Positions 1 through 8,862 of a stretch of DNA of 64,000 bases are shown one piece after another. The stretch's first letter is position 1; the number at the start of each line of letters is the position of its first letter. A program made the translations under genes and the position numbers. Origin of the DNA: Streptomyces ardesiacus. Lineage in GTDB: Bacteria; Actinomycetota; Actinomycetes; Streptomycetales; Streptomycetaceae. Below the pieces are notes generated by a model that saw nothing but the letters and a program-made list of their open reading frames with translations, ran no database searches and had not been told where the DNA came from. The stretch covers positions 620,001 through 684,000 of the forward strand of contig NZ_BEWC01000001.1 of assembly GCF_003112575.1 (NCBI RefSeq), given 5' to 3'.

Positions 1-276
1 GTCGGGCCCCGACTTCCAGGCGTCCTCGAACACCTCGTGGGCGTGGAACGGCTTGCCCTCGTCCAGCAGCCGCTGCGCCTCGGCGACCGTCTCCGCCGGG
101 GCCCGGACGACGCCCTCGGGCTGGCGCGGCACGCCGTCGGAGCCGTACGGCAGGGGCCGCCCGAGTCCGTCCCGCGGCCGGGCGTTGCGGGCGCGGCCCG
201 CGTCGTCGCGGTCCCGTCCGGCCTCCGGGCGGCCGGGGTCGGTGCTGTCCATGGGGCTGTCGGCAGGGCGGTCCAT
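1..276 (-). CDS. DUF309 domain protein, C-terminus beyond window
   Basis: The frame opens at an ATG and runs off base 1 after 92 residues, so only the N-terminus is visible. A charged linker of about 60 residues rich in Asp, Arg and Pro is followed by AQRLLDEGKPFHAHEVFEDAW, matching the start of the DUF309 helical domain (HAHEVFE). The biochemical role of the family is not established. A second in-frame ATG eight codons downstream is an alternative start. The gene points away from the tRNA at 376. Confidence 0.75.
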   Translation of the reverse strand, partial: MDRPADSPMDSTDPGRPEAGRDRDDAGRARNARPRDGLGRPLPYGSDGVPRQPEGVVRAPAETVAEAQRLLDEGKPFHAHEVFEDAWKSGPD

Positions 277-375
277 GGGCCGATTGTCCCTCGCCGGAGC
301 CCGCTTAGGCATCGCCCGGTGGGTGGGGTAAAGTGCTGTCCGCGTGATCGCGCGGTGCACCGCGCGTGAGCACAC

Positions 376-449
<74 letters not shown>

Positions 450-456
450 CGGTGTG

Positions 457-496
457 AAGGGCCTTCACGGACACGAGTCCGCGAAGGCCCTTTCTG
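457..496 (+). terminator. Rho-independent terminator of tRNA-Pro
   Basis: A ten-pair stem AAGGGCCTTC/GAAGGCCCTT is extended after one mismatch by CGGAC/GTCCG around an ACGA loop. It is followed by a short T run and starts 7 bases after the tRNA. Confidence 0.85.
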
Positions 497-540
497 TGTC
501 GTCCCCCTGCTGTTCCCCCCGCCGTGGTTGCCGCCGGCGG

Positions 541-963
541 TCAGTCCCTGGGCAGCGCCCCCGCCGCGAGCAGCAGGTCGGCCGTCTCCTGGTGCGGGCC
601 GTTCGACGCCCACTGCAGCGGCGTCCAGCCGGTGCCGTGGTCCTCGCGCAGGTTCGGGTCGGCTCCGTGCTCCAGCAGCGCGCGGACGGTCTCCGTGTGC
701 CCCCAGCAGGCCGCCCCGCACAGCGGAGTGCCCTCCGAACCGATTCCGCTCTCCGTGTCCGGCCGGGCCCCGGCCGCGAGCAGGAGGCGGACGATGCCTG
801 TCTCCCCGCCCACGGACGCGAGGTACAACGGGGTGCTTCCGGCGGAGTCGGCGGTCTCGGCCGGTGCTCCGGCCCGCAGGGCGGCCCGGACCCGTGAGAC
901 GTCACCGGTCAGCGCGGCGCCGGCGAGACGTCGGGACAGTTTCTTGCGCTTTCGCCAGTTCAC
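541..963 (-). CDS. ankyrin repeat protein
   Basis: A 140-residue cytoplasmic protein. After a basic N-terminus (NWRKRKKLSRRL) come about four ankyrin repeats with the usual TPLxxA and LLxxGA signatures: GSTPLYLASVGG, LLLAAGARPD, GTPLCGAACWGH, ALLEHGADPN, GWTPLQWAS and LLLAAGA. Ankyrin repeats bind partner proteins, and no partner can be named here. The start is taken as the inner GTG at 963, and another GTG at 972 is possible. It lies 53 bp downstream of gntR on the same strand with no clear functional link. Confidence 0.85.
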   Translation of the reverse strand: MNWRKRKKLSRRLAGAALTGDVSRVRAALRAGAPAETADSAGSTPLYLASVGGETGIVRLLLAAGARPDTESGIGSEGTPLCGAACWGHTETVRALLEHGADPNLREDHGTGWTPLQWASNGPHQETADLLLAAGALPRD

Positions 964-1016
964 CCGTTCCACCCTAGGCGGCGGGCGGGGCCGTTGCTCC
1001 CGTCGCGGTCGTCCGG

Positions 1017-1802
1017 TCAGCTCCTGGCCAGCAGTTGGAAGTCGAACGCGTACCGGGAGGCGCGGTAGACGTGCGTCCCGTACTCGACCGCCCGCCCGGT
1101 GTCGTCGTACGCGGTGCGCTGCATGGTGAGCAGCGCGGCGCCCTCCTGCTCGCCGAGGCGCTCGGCCTCCTCGGGGCGGGCGATGCGGGCGCCGACGGTC
1201 TGGCGGGCGCTGTGCAGGGTGATGCCGGACGCGCGCATCATCCGGTACAGGCCGGTCGACTCCAGCCGGGCGTCGTCGAGTTCCAGCAGGTCCGCCGGAA
1301 GGTAGTTGCACAGCATCGCCACCGGCCGGCCGTGGGTGAGGCGCAGCCGCTCCAGGACGGTGACCTCGGTGCCCTCCGCGAGACCGAGGGCCGTCGCGAC
1401 CTCGGCCCCGGCCGGGACGCGCTCGTTGCGCACCACCCGGGTGCCGGGGCCCTGTCCGGCCGCCTCCAGGTCGTCGTAGAGACTGCTCAGTTCCAGCGGG
1501 CGCCTGACCTGGCTGTGCACCACCTGGGTGCCGACCCCGCGCCGCCGGACCAGCAGTCCCTTGTCGACCAGGGACTGGATGGCCTGGCGGACGGTCGGCC
1601 GGGACAGGCCGAGGCGGACGGAGAGGTCGACCTCGTTGCCCAGCAGGTTCCCCGGGGCGAGCACGCCGTGTCCGATCGCTGCTTCGAGCTGCTGGGCCAA
1701 CTGGTAGTAGAGCGGCACCGGACTGCTCCGGTCCAGGGCGAAGTCCATGGTGCCGGTCGCGGGGGCGGTCACGGCACGTGCGGGGTCGCCGGTCTTCGCC
1801 AT
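1017..1802 (-). CDS. GntR/HutC-type repressor, probable inositol regulator
   Basis: A 261-residue protein with an N-terminal winged helix (about residues 25-95; LGLSRPTVRQAIQSLVDKGL is the recognition part) and a C-terminal UTRA ligand-binding domain (about 115-255). GGGAGG precedes the ATG. It lies 54 bp after iolD on the same strand and probably belongs to that operon. A GntR repressor of inositol catabolism is known from S. coelicolor. The TGTCAA dyads at 6582-6651 and 13651-13666 are the likely binding sites. Family assignment is firm, while the regulon is inferred from position and shared motifs. Confidence 0.9.
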   Translation of the reverse strand: MAKTGDPARAVTAPATGTMDFALDRSSPVPLYYQLAQQLEAAIGHGVLAPGNLLGNEVDLSVRLGLSRPTVRQAIQSLVDKGLLVRRRGVGTQVVHSQVRRPLELSSLYDDLEAAGQGPGTRVVRNERVPAGAEVATALGLAEGTEVTVLERLRLTHGRPVAMLCNYLPADLLELDDARLESTGLYRMMRASGITLHSARQTVGARIARPEEAERLGEQEGAALLTMQRTAYDDTGRAVEYGTHVYRASRYAFDFQLLARS

Positions 1803-1856
1803 GGACGTACCTCCCTTGCGTCGGTGACGGGCTGTGCGGGCGGGGGGGCGGAGGGC

Positions 1857-3731
1857 TCAGAGGTGGTGGCGGCGGTCGGCGACCGCGCGCTCGTAGGCCT
1901 CGCGCGCGCCGGTGGCGGCCTCGCGGGCCGACACCTCGGCCACCGGCACGTCCCACCAGGCCGCCGCGGGCGGCGCGGCCGACGGCGGCGCCGTCTCGAC
2001 GTACACGCACGTCGGCCGGGTCGCCGTCCGGGCCGTCGCCAGCGCCTCGCGCAGCTCACGCACCGTCTTGGCGCGCAGCACGTCCATGCCGAGGCTGGCC
2101 GCGTTGGCGGCGAGGTCGACGGGGAGCGGGGCACCGGTGAAGGAGCCGTCGGCGACGCGGTGGCGGTAGTCGGTGCCGAAGCGCTCGGCACCCACCGACT
2201 CGGAGAGGCCGCCGATGGACGCGTAGCCGTGGTTCTGCACCAGGACCAGCTTCACCGGCAGGTTCTCCTGGACGGCCGTGACGATCTCCGTCGGGTTCAT
2301 CAGGTACGTGCCGTCGCCGACCAGGGCCCACACGGGCGTGCCGGGCGCGGCCTGCTGGACGCCGAGCGCGGCCGGGATCTCGTAGCCCATGCAGGAGTAG
2401 CCGTACTCCAGGTGGTACTGGCGCGGGGAGCGGGCCCGCCACAGCTTGTGCAGGTCGCCGGGGAGCGAGCCGGCCGCGTTGATCACGACGTCCTCGTCGC
2501 CGACGACCGCGTCCAGCGCGCCCAGCACCTGCGTCTGCGTCGGCACCGCGCCGTCGTCCTCGGCCCGGAAGGCGGCCTCCACCGTCTCCTCCCAGCGGGC
2601 CTTGCCCGCCCGGTACTCGGTCTCGTACGCCGCGTCCACACGATGGCCGGACAGCGCCTCCGCCAGCGCTGAGAGCCCCGCCCGCGCGTCGCACACCAGG
2701 GTGCCGGCGGCGAGCTTGTGGGCGTCGAAGGCGGTGATGTTGAGGTTCAGGAAGCGGACGTCCGGATGCTGGAAGAGGGTGCCGGAGGCGGTGGTGAAGT
2801 CCGAGTAGCGGGTGCCGACGCCGATCACCAGGTCGGCGGTGCGGGCGAGTTCGTCGCTCACCGCGGTGCCGGTGTGCCCGATGCCGCCGAGGTCGGCCGG
2901 GTGGTCGTGGCGCAGCGCCCCCTTGCCCGCCTGGGTGGAGGTGACCGGGATGCCGGTGGCGTCCACCAGCTCCCGCAGGGCTCCTTCGGCCTCGCTGTGG
3001 TGGACGCCGCCGCCCGCGACGATCAGCGGGCGGGCGGCGGCCCGGACCGCCCGGACGGCGTCGGCCAGTTCCGCCGGGTCGGGCGCGGGGCGGCGCACCC
3101 GCCAGACGCGGTCGGCGAAGAACTCCTCCGGCCAGTCGTACGCCTCCGCCTGCACGTCCTGCGGCAGCGCCAGGGTGACCGCGCCGGTCTCCGCCGGGTC
3201 GGCCAGCACACGCACGGCCTTCAAGGCGGAGGCGAGCAGCGCCTCGGGGCGGGTGATCCGGTCGAAGTACCGGGAGACGGGCCGCAGGGCGTCGTTGACC
3301 GACACGTCGGCCTCGACGGGGTGCTCCAGCTGCTGGAGCAGCGGGTCGGCGGCGTGCGAGGCGAAGTAGTCGCCGGGCAGGAGCAGGACCGGCAGGCGGT
3401 TGATGGTGGCGAGGGCGGCGCCGGTGACCAGGTTGGTCGCGCCGGGGCCGATGGACGTCGTCACCGCCTGCGCGGACAGGCGGTTGAGCTGGCGGGCGTG
3501 GCCGACGGCCGCGTGCACCATGGCCTGTTCGCTGCGGCCCTGGTGGTACGGCATCGCGTCCCGGTACTCGACGAGCGCCTGGCCGAGACCGGCCACGTTG
3601 CCGTGGCCGAAGATGCCCCAGGTGCCCGTGATCAGCCGGCGCCGCACGCCGTCGCGCTCGGTGTACTGCGCGGCCAGGAAGCGCACCAGGGCCTGGGCGG
3701 TGGTCAGTCGGCGGGTGGCGGCGGCGCTCAT
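1857..3731 (-). CDS. iolD: 3D-(3,5/4)-trihydroxycyclohexane-1,2-dione acylhydrolase
   Basis: A thiamine-diphosphate enzyme of 624 residues, the usual IolD length. It hydrolytically opens the trihydroxycyclohexanedione ring to 5-deoxy-D-glucuronate. The N-terminal TPP-Pyr domain begins with LTTAQALVRFLAAQY and contains GNVAGLGQAL and SIGPGATN. The C-terminal TPP-binding domain carries the GDG motif (VGDGTYLMNPTE) and a following Asn (QNHG). The start overlaps the iolB stop by 4 bp (ATGA), which indicates translational coupling. GGAGAGG precedes it. Confidence 0.95.
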   Translation of the reverse strand: MSAAATRRLTTAQALVRFLAAQYTERDGVRRRLITGTWGIFGHGNVAGLGQALVEYRDAMPYHQGRSEQAMVHAAVGHARQLNRLSAQAVTTSIGPGATNLVTGAALATINRLPVLLLPGDYFASHAADPLLQQLEHPVEADVSVNDALRPVSRYFDRITRPEALLASALKAVRVLADPAETGAVTLALPQDVQAEAYDWPEEFFADRVWRVRRPAPDPAELADAVRAVRAAARPLIVAGGGVHHSEAEGALRELVDATGIPVTSTQAGKGALRHDHPADLGGIGHTGTAVSDELARTADLVIGVGTRYSDFTTASGTLFQHPDVRFLNLNITAFDAHKLAAGTLVCDARAGLSALAEALSGHRVDAAYETEYRAGKARWEETVEAAFRAEDDGAVPTQTQVLGALDAVVGDEDVVINAAGSLPGDLHKLWRARSPRQYHLEYGYSCMGYEIPAALGVQQAAPGTPVWALVGDGTYLMNPTEIVTAVQENLPVKLVLVQNHGYASIGGLSESVGAERFGTDYRHRVADGSFTGAPLPVDLAANAASLGMDVLRAKTVRELREALATARTATRPTCVYVETAPPSAAPPAAAWWDVPVAEVSAREAATGAREAYERAVADRRHHL

Positions 3732-4621
3732 GCGGACCTCTCCGGTGCGGTGTAGAGGGGGAGCCGGGGGTCGACCGGCTGCTCGGGCCAGGTGTCGCGG
3801 ATCCAGGCGTGGCCGGGATGGTCGCTGATCAGCCAGGCACGCTCGGCCTCCGGCCCGGCCATGACGTTGAGGTAGTACATGTGGTGCCCGGGGACCGCCA
3901 TCGACGGTCCGTGCCAGCCGTCGGGGATCAGGACGACGTCCCCGTCGCGCACTTCGGCGAGGACGTCGGTGCCCCCTCCCCGCCCGGACGGCGAGACCCG
4001 CTGGTAACCGAGGCCCGGGATGCCCGCGTGGTCAGTGAACTCGAAGTAGTAGATCTCCTCCAGCACCGACTCCTCGCCGGGGCGGTGCTCGTCGTGCTTG
4101 TGGGGCGGGAAGGAGGACCAGTTGCCGCCCGGCGTGAGGACCTCCACCGCGATCAGCCTGTCGCACGCGAACGTCCCCGCCGCGGCGAAGTTGTTGACCT
4201 GCCGCGAGCAGGTGCCGGTGCCCCGCAGCTCCACCGGCACCTCGGAGGCCGGTCCGTAGCGGGCGGGCAGGCGGCGGGTGCAGCGCGCGCCGGTCAGGGC
4301 GAACCGGCCGCCGCCGGAGGACGTCAGCGTCGTACGGGCCTCGCGCGGCACGTAGGCGAAGTCGGTGACGCCGGCGAACACGCCCTCGCGCCCGGTCAGT
4401 TCGAAGGTGTCCTCGCCCGACTCGTCGGTGGCCCGGACCGTGCAGCCGCCGCTCAGCGGCAGGACGATCCACTCGCTCTCGCCGCTGTCGAAGGTGTGGC
4501 TGCCGCCGGGCGGCAGGCGCACCACCCGCAGACTGCTGTAGCCCCAGCCGGCGCTCTCGGGGGTCACGTCCACGGCGTACGGGCCGTCCGCCGCCTCGCC
4601 CGCGGGAAGGTGATAGGTCAT
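3728..4621 (-). CDS. iolB: 5-deoxy-glucuronate isomerase
   Basis: A 297-residue bicupin of the IolB family, isomerising 5-deoxy-glucuronate to 2-deoxy-5-keto-gluconate. Family signatures visible are FPPHKHDEH, LEEIYYFEF, GDVVLIPDGWHGPSMAVPGH and YYLNVMAGP. The His and Glu residues of the C-terminal cupin are metal ligands in the family. GGCGGAGG precedes the ATG, 25 bp after the upstream aldolase. It is coupled to iolD by a 4-bp overlap. Confidence 0.95.
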   Translation of the reverse strand: MTYHLPAGEAADGPYAVDVTPESAGWGYSSLRVVRLPPGGSHTFDSGESEWIVLPLSGGCTVRATDESGEDTFELTGREGVFAGVTDFAYVPREARTTLTSSGGGRFALTGARCTRRLPARYGPASEVPVELRGTGTCSRQVNNFAAAGTFACDRLIAVEVLTPGGNWSSFPPHKHDEHRPGEESVLEEIYYFEFTDHAGIPGLGYQRVSPSGRGGGTDVLAEVRDGDVVLIPDGWHGPSMAVPGHHMYYLNVMAGPEAERAWLISDHPGHAWIRDTWPEQPVDPRLPLYTAPERSA

Positions 4622-4646
4622 CGTCCGGTCCTCCGCCTCGTCTCGG

Positions 4647-5543
4647 TCACAGCAGTCCGACGGCCGTGTCCACCGCCTCCTCCACGCTGCCCCCGGCCGG
4701 GTAGAGCAGCGAGCGGCCGACGACCATGCCCTGCACGGTGGGCAGCCTCAGGGCCTTGCGCCAGCGTTCGTAGGCCGCGCTCTGGTCCGCCGGGGTTCCT
4801 CCTATGTCGCCGCCCAGCAGCACGGTGGGCAGCGTGGAGGTCTCCAGGACCTCGGCCATGTCGTCCGGGTCCCGGGTGACGGGCAGTTTCAGCCAGGTGT
4901 AGGCGGAGGTGCCGCCCAGGCCCGAGGCGATGGCGATGGAGCGGGTGACGGCCTCGGCGGACAGGTCGTTGCGGACCCGCCCGTCGATCCGGCGGGATAT
5001 GAACGGCTCGACGAACAGGGGGAGCCGGCGCGCGGCCATGGCGTCCACCGCGCGGGCGCCGGCCTCCATCGTGGCCAGCGAGCCGGGGTCGTCGTAGTCG
5101 ATGCGCAGCAGCAGCTTGCCCGCGTCGAAGCGCAGGCGGGCGATGTCCTCGGCGCGGTGGCCGGTGAAGCGGTCGTCCATCTCGAAGGCGGCGCCCGCCA
5201 GGCCGCCCCGGTTCATCGAGCCCATGACGACCTTGTTCTCCAGCACGCCGAGCAGCAGCAGGTCCTCCAGCACGTCGGCGGTGGCGAGCACTCCGTCGAC
5301 GCCGGGCCGGGACAGCGCGGTGCACAGGCGTTCCAGCAGGTCGGCGCGGTTGGCCATGGCGAGTGCGCGGTCGCCGACGCCGAGCGCGCCGCGCGCCGGA
5401 TGGTCGGCGGCCACGATCATCAGGCGGCCGGAGTCGCCGATCAGCGGGCGGCGCACCCGGCGGGCCGCGGCCTCGGCGATCGCCTCCGGGTGCCGGGCCC
5501 GGACCGCGGTGAGGTCCGGGATGCTGGAGATGCTGGGGGACAA
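4647..5543 (-). CDS. Cgl0159-type (beta/alpha)8 aldolase, probable IolJ equivalent
   Basis: A 298-residue TIM-barrel protein similar to the Cgl0159 family found in actinobacterial inositol clusters. Motifs include MIVAADHPARGALG, ENKVVMGSMNRGGLAG, TWLKLPV and VLLGGDIGG. The Lys in WLKLP fits a Schiff-base aldolase. Lying between iolC and iolB, it probably splits 2-deoxy-5-keto-gluconate-6-phosphate into malonate semialdehyde and dihydroxyacetone phosphate. The start is inferred to be TTG at 5543, with GGAG 8 bases upstream and 13 bp after the iolC stop. No better ATG or GTG is in frame. Confidence 0.8.
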   Translation of the reverse strand: MSPSISSIPDLTAVRARHPEAIAEAAARRVRRPLIGDSGRLMIVAADHPARGALGVGDRALAMANRADLLERLCTALSRPGVDGVLATADVLEDLLLLGVLENKVVMGSMNRGGLAGAAFEMDDRFTGHRAEDIARLRFDAGKLLLRIDYDDPGSLATMEAGARAVDAMAARRLPLFVEPFISRRIDGRVRNDLSAEAVTRSIAIASGLGGTSAYTWLKLPVTRDPDDMAEVLETSTLPTVLLGGDIGGTPADQSAAYERWRKALRLPTVQGMVVGRSLLYPAGGSVEEAVDTAVGLL

Positions 5544-5556
5544 GACGTGGCTCCGT

Positions 5557-6519
5557 TCAGGGAGTGGCTCGCGCGAGGAGGTCGTCGACCTCGGCCCCGG
5601 TGGGCATCGCGGAGGAGCAGGCGAGGCGGGAGGCGACGAGGGCGCCGGCCGCGTTGGCGTACCGCATGGTCCGCTCCAGCTCCCAGCCGGAGAGCAGACC
5701 GTGGCACAGGGAACCGCCGAACGCGTCACCCGCGCCGAGGCCGTTGACCACCTCGACCGGCACCGGCGGCACTTCGGCCGACCGGCCGTCGCGGTGGAGG
5801 GCGAGGACACCCTTCGGTCCCTGTTTGACGACGGCCAGTTCCACCCCGGCCGCGAGCAACGCCTCGGCGCAGGCACGGGGTTCGCGCAGGCCGGTGGCGA
5901 TCTCGCACTCGTCCAGGTTGCCGACCGCGACGGTCGCGTGCCCGAGGGCCTCGGCGTAGTACGGGCGGGCCTCGTCCGGGTCGGTCCAGAACATGGGGCG
6001 CCAGTCCAGGTCGAAGACCGTGGTGCCGGACTTGGCGCGGTGGGCGAGGGCGGTCAGCGTCGCCGTACGGCTCGGCTCCTCGCTCAGGCCGGTGCCGGTC
6101 ATCCAGAAGACCGACGCCGCGCGGATCGCGTCCAGGTCCAGTTCCTCCGGGCGGATCTCCAGATCCGGTGCCTTGGGGCGGCGGTAGAAGTACAGCGGGA
6201 AGTCGTCCGGCGGGAAGATCTCGCAGAACGTCACCGGGGTCGGGTGGTCCGCCACCGGGGTGACCCAGCGGTCGTCGACGCCGAACTCCTCGAGCGCGCC
6301 GTGCAGATAGCCCCCGAAGGGGTCGTCGCCCGTGCGGGTGATGACGGCCGCGGTACGGCCGAGCCGGGCGGCGGCGACCGCCACGTTGGAGGCCGAACCG
6401 CCGAGAAACTTGCCGAAGGTCTCAACCTCCGCCAGGGGTACGCCCGTCTGCAGAGGATAGAGATCGACGCCGATGCGGCCCATCGTGATGAGATCGAAAC
6501 GCGGGACTGACTCGGCCAT
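5557..6519 (-). CDS. iolC: 5-dehydro-2-deoxygluconokinase
   Basis: A 320-residue PfkB/ribokinase-fold sugar kinase. The N-terminal signature is GGSASNVAVAAARLG and the C-terminal one is NGLGAGDAFGGSL, with Asp of GAGDAF as catalytic base. It phosphorylates 2-deoxy-5-keto-D-gluconate at O6. It is the first gene of the leftward iolC-aldolase-iolB-iolD-gntR operon. AAAGGAG precedes the ATG. The promoter and GntR-type sites are at 6562-6651. Confidence 0.93.
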   Translation of the reverse strand: MAESVPRFDLITMGRIGVDLYPLQTGVPLAEVETFGKFLGGSASNVAVAAARLGRTAAVITRTGDDPFGGYLHGALEEFGVDDRWVTPVADHPTPVTFCEIFPPDDFPLYFYRRPKAPDLEIRPEELDLDAIRAASVFWMTGTGLSEEPSRTATLTALAHRAKSGTTVFDLDWRPMFWTDPDEARPYYAEALGHATVAVGNLDECEIATGLREPRACAEALLAAGVELAVVKQGPKGVLALHRDGRSAEVPPVPVEVVNGLGAGDAFGGSLCHGLLSGWELERTMRYANAAGALVASRLACSSAMPTGAEVDDLLARATP

Positions 6520-6561
6520 GTGCGACGCTCCTTTGGCTGGGCGGGGGCCTGCCGCCTCCCA

Positions 6562-6651
6562 GGTGTATGACTCCTGGACGACACTGTCAAGACTTTGTAC
6601 TTACATTCGGACCTGTGAGTGAAAGGATGTCTTGACAAAGTATTGACAGTG
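6562..6651. promoter_or_regulatory. divergent iolC / importer promoters with GntR-type operators
   Basis: The leftward promoter has TTGACA (complement of 6585-6590), a 17-bp spacer and TACACC (complement of 6562-6567). The rightward one has TTGACA at 6643, an 18-bp spacer and TGTATC at 6667. Two inverted 17-mers, CACTGTCAAGACTTTGT at 6582-6598 and ACAAAGTATTGACAGTG at 6635-6651, differ from a perfect inverted repeat at one base. A further TTGACA lies at 6632. The half-site TGTCAA recurs at 13651. One repressor bound here could shut both operons. Confidence 0.75.
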
Positions 6652-6758
6652 GGCGTCTCAAGGGCTTGTATCCGGTCCCAGCGCAGCATCAGCCATTCTT
6701 CTCGGGTCTGGCACACGGCTTTCCCGTCGCACAGTCGCACAGTGAGGTGCAGGAAAAG

Positions 6759-7781
6759 ATGGACCGCTCTTCGCACGCCCGCTCCCGCAGATTCGCCCCC
6801 GCCGTGGCCCTCGCCGCCGCCGCGGCCCTGACCCTCGCCGGCTGTTCCAGCAGCTCGGGCGGGAAGAAGGCCGACGAGGAGGGCGAGGCGGGGGCCTCCG
6901 CGGGCAAGGCGAACACCCCGCGCATGACCGTCGCCCTGGTCACCCACCAGGCACCCGGCGACACCTTCTGGGACATCGTCCGCAAGGGCGCCCAGGCCGC
7001 CGCCGACAAGGACAACGTCAAGCTCGTCTACTCCGCCGACCCGAACGCCGGCAACCAGGCCAACCTGGTGCAGAACGCGATCGACCAGAAGGTGGACGGC
7101 ATCGCCGTCACCCTCGCCAAGCCGGACGCCCTCAGGAGCGTCCTCGCCAAGGCGGAGAAGGCGGGCATACCCGTGGTCGGGCTCAACTCCGGTCTGGCGG
7201 ACTGGAAGAAGCTCGGCCTGATGTCGTTCTTCGGCCAGGACGAGAGCGTGGCGGGCGAGGCGTTCGGCAAGAAGCTGAACGAGGTGGGCTCGAAGAAGGC
7301 CCTGTGCGTCATCCACGAGCAGGGCAACGTCGGCCTGACCCAGCGCTGCGACGGCATGAAGAAGACGTTCAAGGGATCCGTGGAGAACCTCTACGTCAAC
7401 GGCGCCGACCAGCCCTCCGTGAAGTCGACGGTCACGGCCAAGCTGCGGCAGGACGGCGCCGTCGACCACGTCGTCACGCTCGGCGCCCCGTTCGCCATGA
7501 CGGCCGTGCAGTCGGTGGCCGAGTCCGGCAGCAAGGCCAAGGTCGCCACCTTCGACCTCAACAAGGAACTGACCGGCGCCATCGAGAAGGACGACATCGA
7601 GTTCGCCGTCGACCAGCAGCCCTACCTCCAGGGCTACCTCGCGGTCGACGGCCTGTGGCTCTACAAGAACAACGGCAACTACAGCGGCGGCGGCGAGCAG
7701 CCGGTGCTGACCGGCCCCGCCTTCGTCGACAAGTCCAACGTCAAGGCCGTCGCCGAGTTCGCCTCGAAGGGCACCCGGTGA
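6759..7781 (+). CDS. sugar ABC transporter substrate-binding lipoprotein (CUT2, probable inositol)
   Basis: A 340-residue periplasmic-binding protein of the ribose type (peripla_BP_4). The N-terminus is basic, then a hydrophobic stretch ends in a lipobox LTLAGC, so the mature protein is lipid-anchored outside the membrane. The ligand domain begins at MTVALVTHQAPGDTFWDIV and contains NAIDQKVDGIAVTLAKPDAL and GIPVVGLNS. AGGAAAAG precedes the chosen ATG, and longer upstream starts lack a site. It is the first gene of the rightward operon, and its position opposite iolC suggests inositol as ligand. Confidence 0.88.
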   Translation: MDRSSHARSRRFAPAVALAAAAALTLAGCSSSSGGKKADEEGEAGASAGKANTPRMTVALVTHQAPGDTFWDIVRKGAQAAADKDNVKLVYSADPNAGNQANLVQNAIDQKVDGIAVTLAKPDALRSVLAKAEKAGIPVVGLNSGLADWKKLGLMSFFGQDESVAGEAFGKKLNEVGSKKALCVIHEQGNVGLTQRCDGMKKTFKGSVENLYVNGADQPSVKSTVTAKLRQDGAVDHVVTLGAPFAMTAVQSVAESGSKAKVATFDLNKELTGAIEKDDIEFAVDQQPYLQGYLAVDGLWLYKNNGNYSGGGEQPVLTGPAFVDKSNVKAVAEFASKGTR

Positions 7782-8857
7782 TGAGCATGGCCCCACAGGC
7801 TGAGCCGGCGGCGCTCGCGCCGCCGGCCCCCGGCCCCCAGGAGACCGACGGACGGACCCGGGAACGCCCCGTGGCGCTGCGGCTGCTCGCCCGGCCCGAG
7901 GTCGGCGTCTTCCTCGGCGCCGTCGCCGTGTTCGTCTTCTTCCTGATCGCCGCCCCCACGCTCCGCGACGGCGGCTCCATGGCGACCGTGCTGTACCAGT
8001 CGTCCACCATCGGCATCATGGCGCTGCCCGTCGCCCTGCTGATGATCGGCGGCGAGTTCGACCTGTCCGCCGGTGTCGCCGTCATCACCTCCGCGCTCAC
8101 CGCCGGCATGCTCAGCTACCAGCTCACCATGAACGTCTGGATGGGCGTGGTCGTCGCCCTCGTCGCCTCGCTCGCCGTCGGCGCCTTCAACGGCTGGGTG
8201 CTGGTGAAGACCGGCCTGCCGAGCTTCCTGGTGACCCTGGCCACCTTCCTGGTCCTGCAGGGCGTCAACCTCGCCGTCACCAAGCTCGTCACCGGCAACG
8301 TCGCCACCGACGACATCAGCGACATGGACGGCTTCGACCAGGCCAAGGCCCTGTTCGCCTCGTCCTTCGACGTGGGCGGCATCGAGGTGAAGATCACGGT
8401 CGTGTGGTGGCTGGTCTTCGCGGCCCTGGCCACCTGGGTGCTGCTGCGCACCAAGTACGGCAACTGGATCTTCGCCGTCGGCGGCAGCCAGGAGTCCGCC
8501 CGCGCGGTCGGCGTGCCCGTCACCTTCACCAAGATCACGCTGTTCATGCTCGTCGGCTTCGGCGCCTGGTTCGTCGGCATGCACCAGCTGTTCTCCTTCA
8601 ACACCGTGCAGTCCGGCGAGGGCGTCGGCCAGGAGCTGATCTACATCGCCGCCGCGGTCATCGGCGGCTGCCTGCTCACCGGCGGCTACGGCTCCGCCAT
8701 CGGCCCGGTCTTCGGAGCCTTCATGTTCGGCATGGTGAACCAGGGCATCGTCTTCGCCGGCTGGAACCCCGACTGGTTCAAGGCGTTCCTCGGCGTGATG
8801 CTCCTCGGCGCCGTCCTCATCAACCTGTACGTCCGCCGCGCCGCGACCCGGAGGTGA
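7781..8857 (+). CDS. sugar ABC transporter permease (CUT2, probable inositol)
   Basis: A 358-residue RbsC-type permease with about eight to ten membrane segments. Typical features are [17 protein letters not shown] near the N-terminus, [22 protein letters not shown], and [21 protein letters not shown], the conserved loop that contacts the ATPase. The start ATG overlaps the preceding stop by one base (TGATG). It is part of the importer operon with the binding protein and the ATPase. Confidence 0.9.
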   Translation: MSMAPQAEPAALAPPAPGPQETDGRTRERPVALRLLARPEVGVFLGAVAVFVFFLIAAPTLRDGGSMATVLYQSSTIGIMALPVALLMIGGEFDLSAGVAVITSALTAGMLSYQLTMNVWMGVVVALVASLAVGAFNGWVLVKTGLPSFLVTLATFLVLQGVNLAVTKLVTGNVATDDISDMDGFDQAKALFASSFDVGGIEVKITVVWWLVFAALATWVLLRTKYGNWIFAVGGSQESARAVGVPVTFTKITLFMLVGFGAWFVGMHQLFSFNTVQSGEGVGQELIYIAAAVIGGCLLTGGYGSAIGPVFGAFMFGMVNQGIVFAGWNPDWFKAFLGVMLLGAVLINLYVRRAATRR

Positions 8858-8862
8858 CCGGA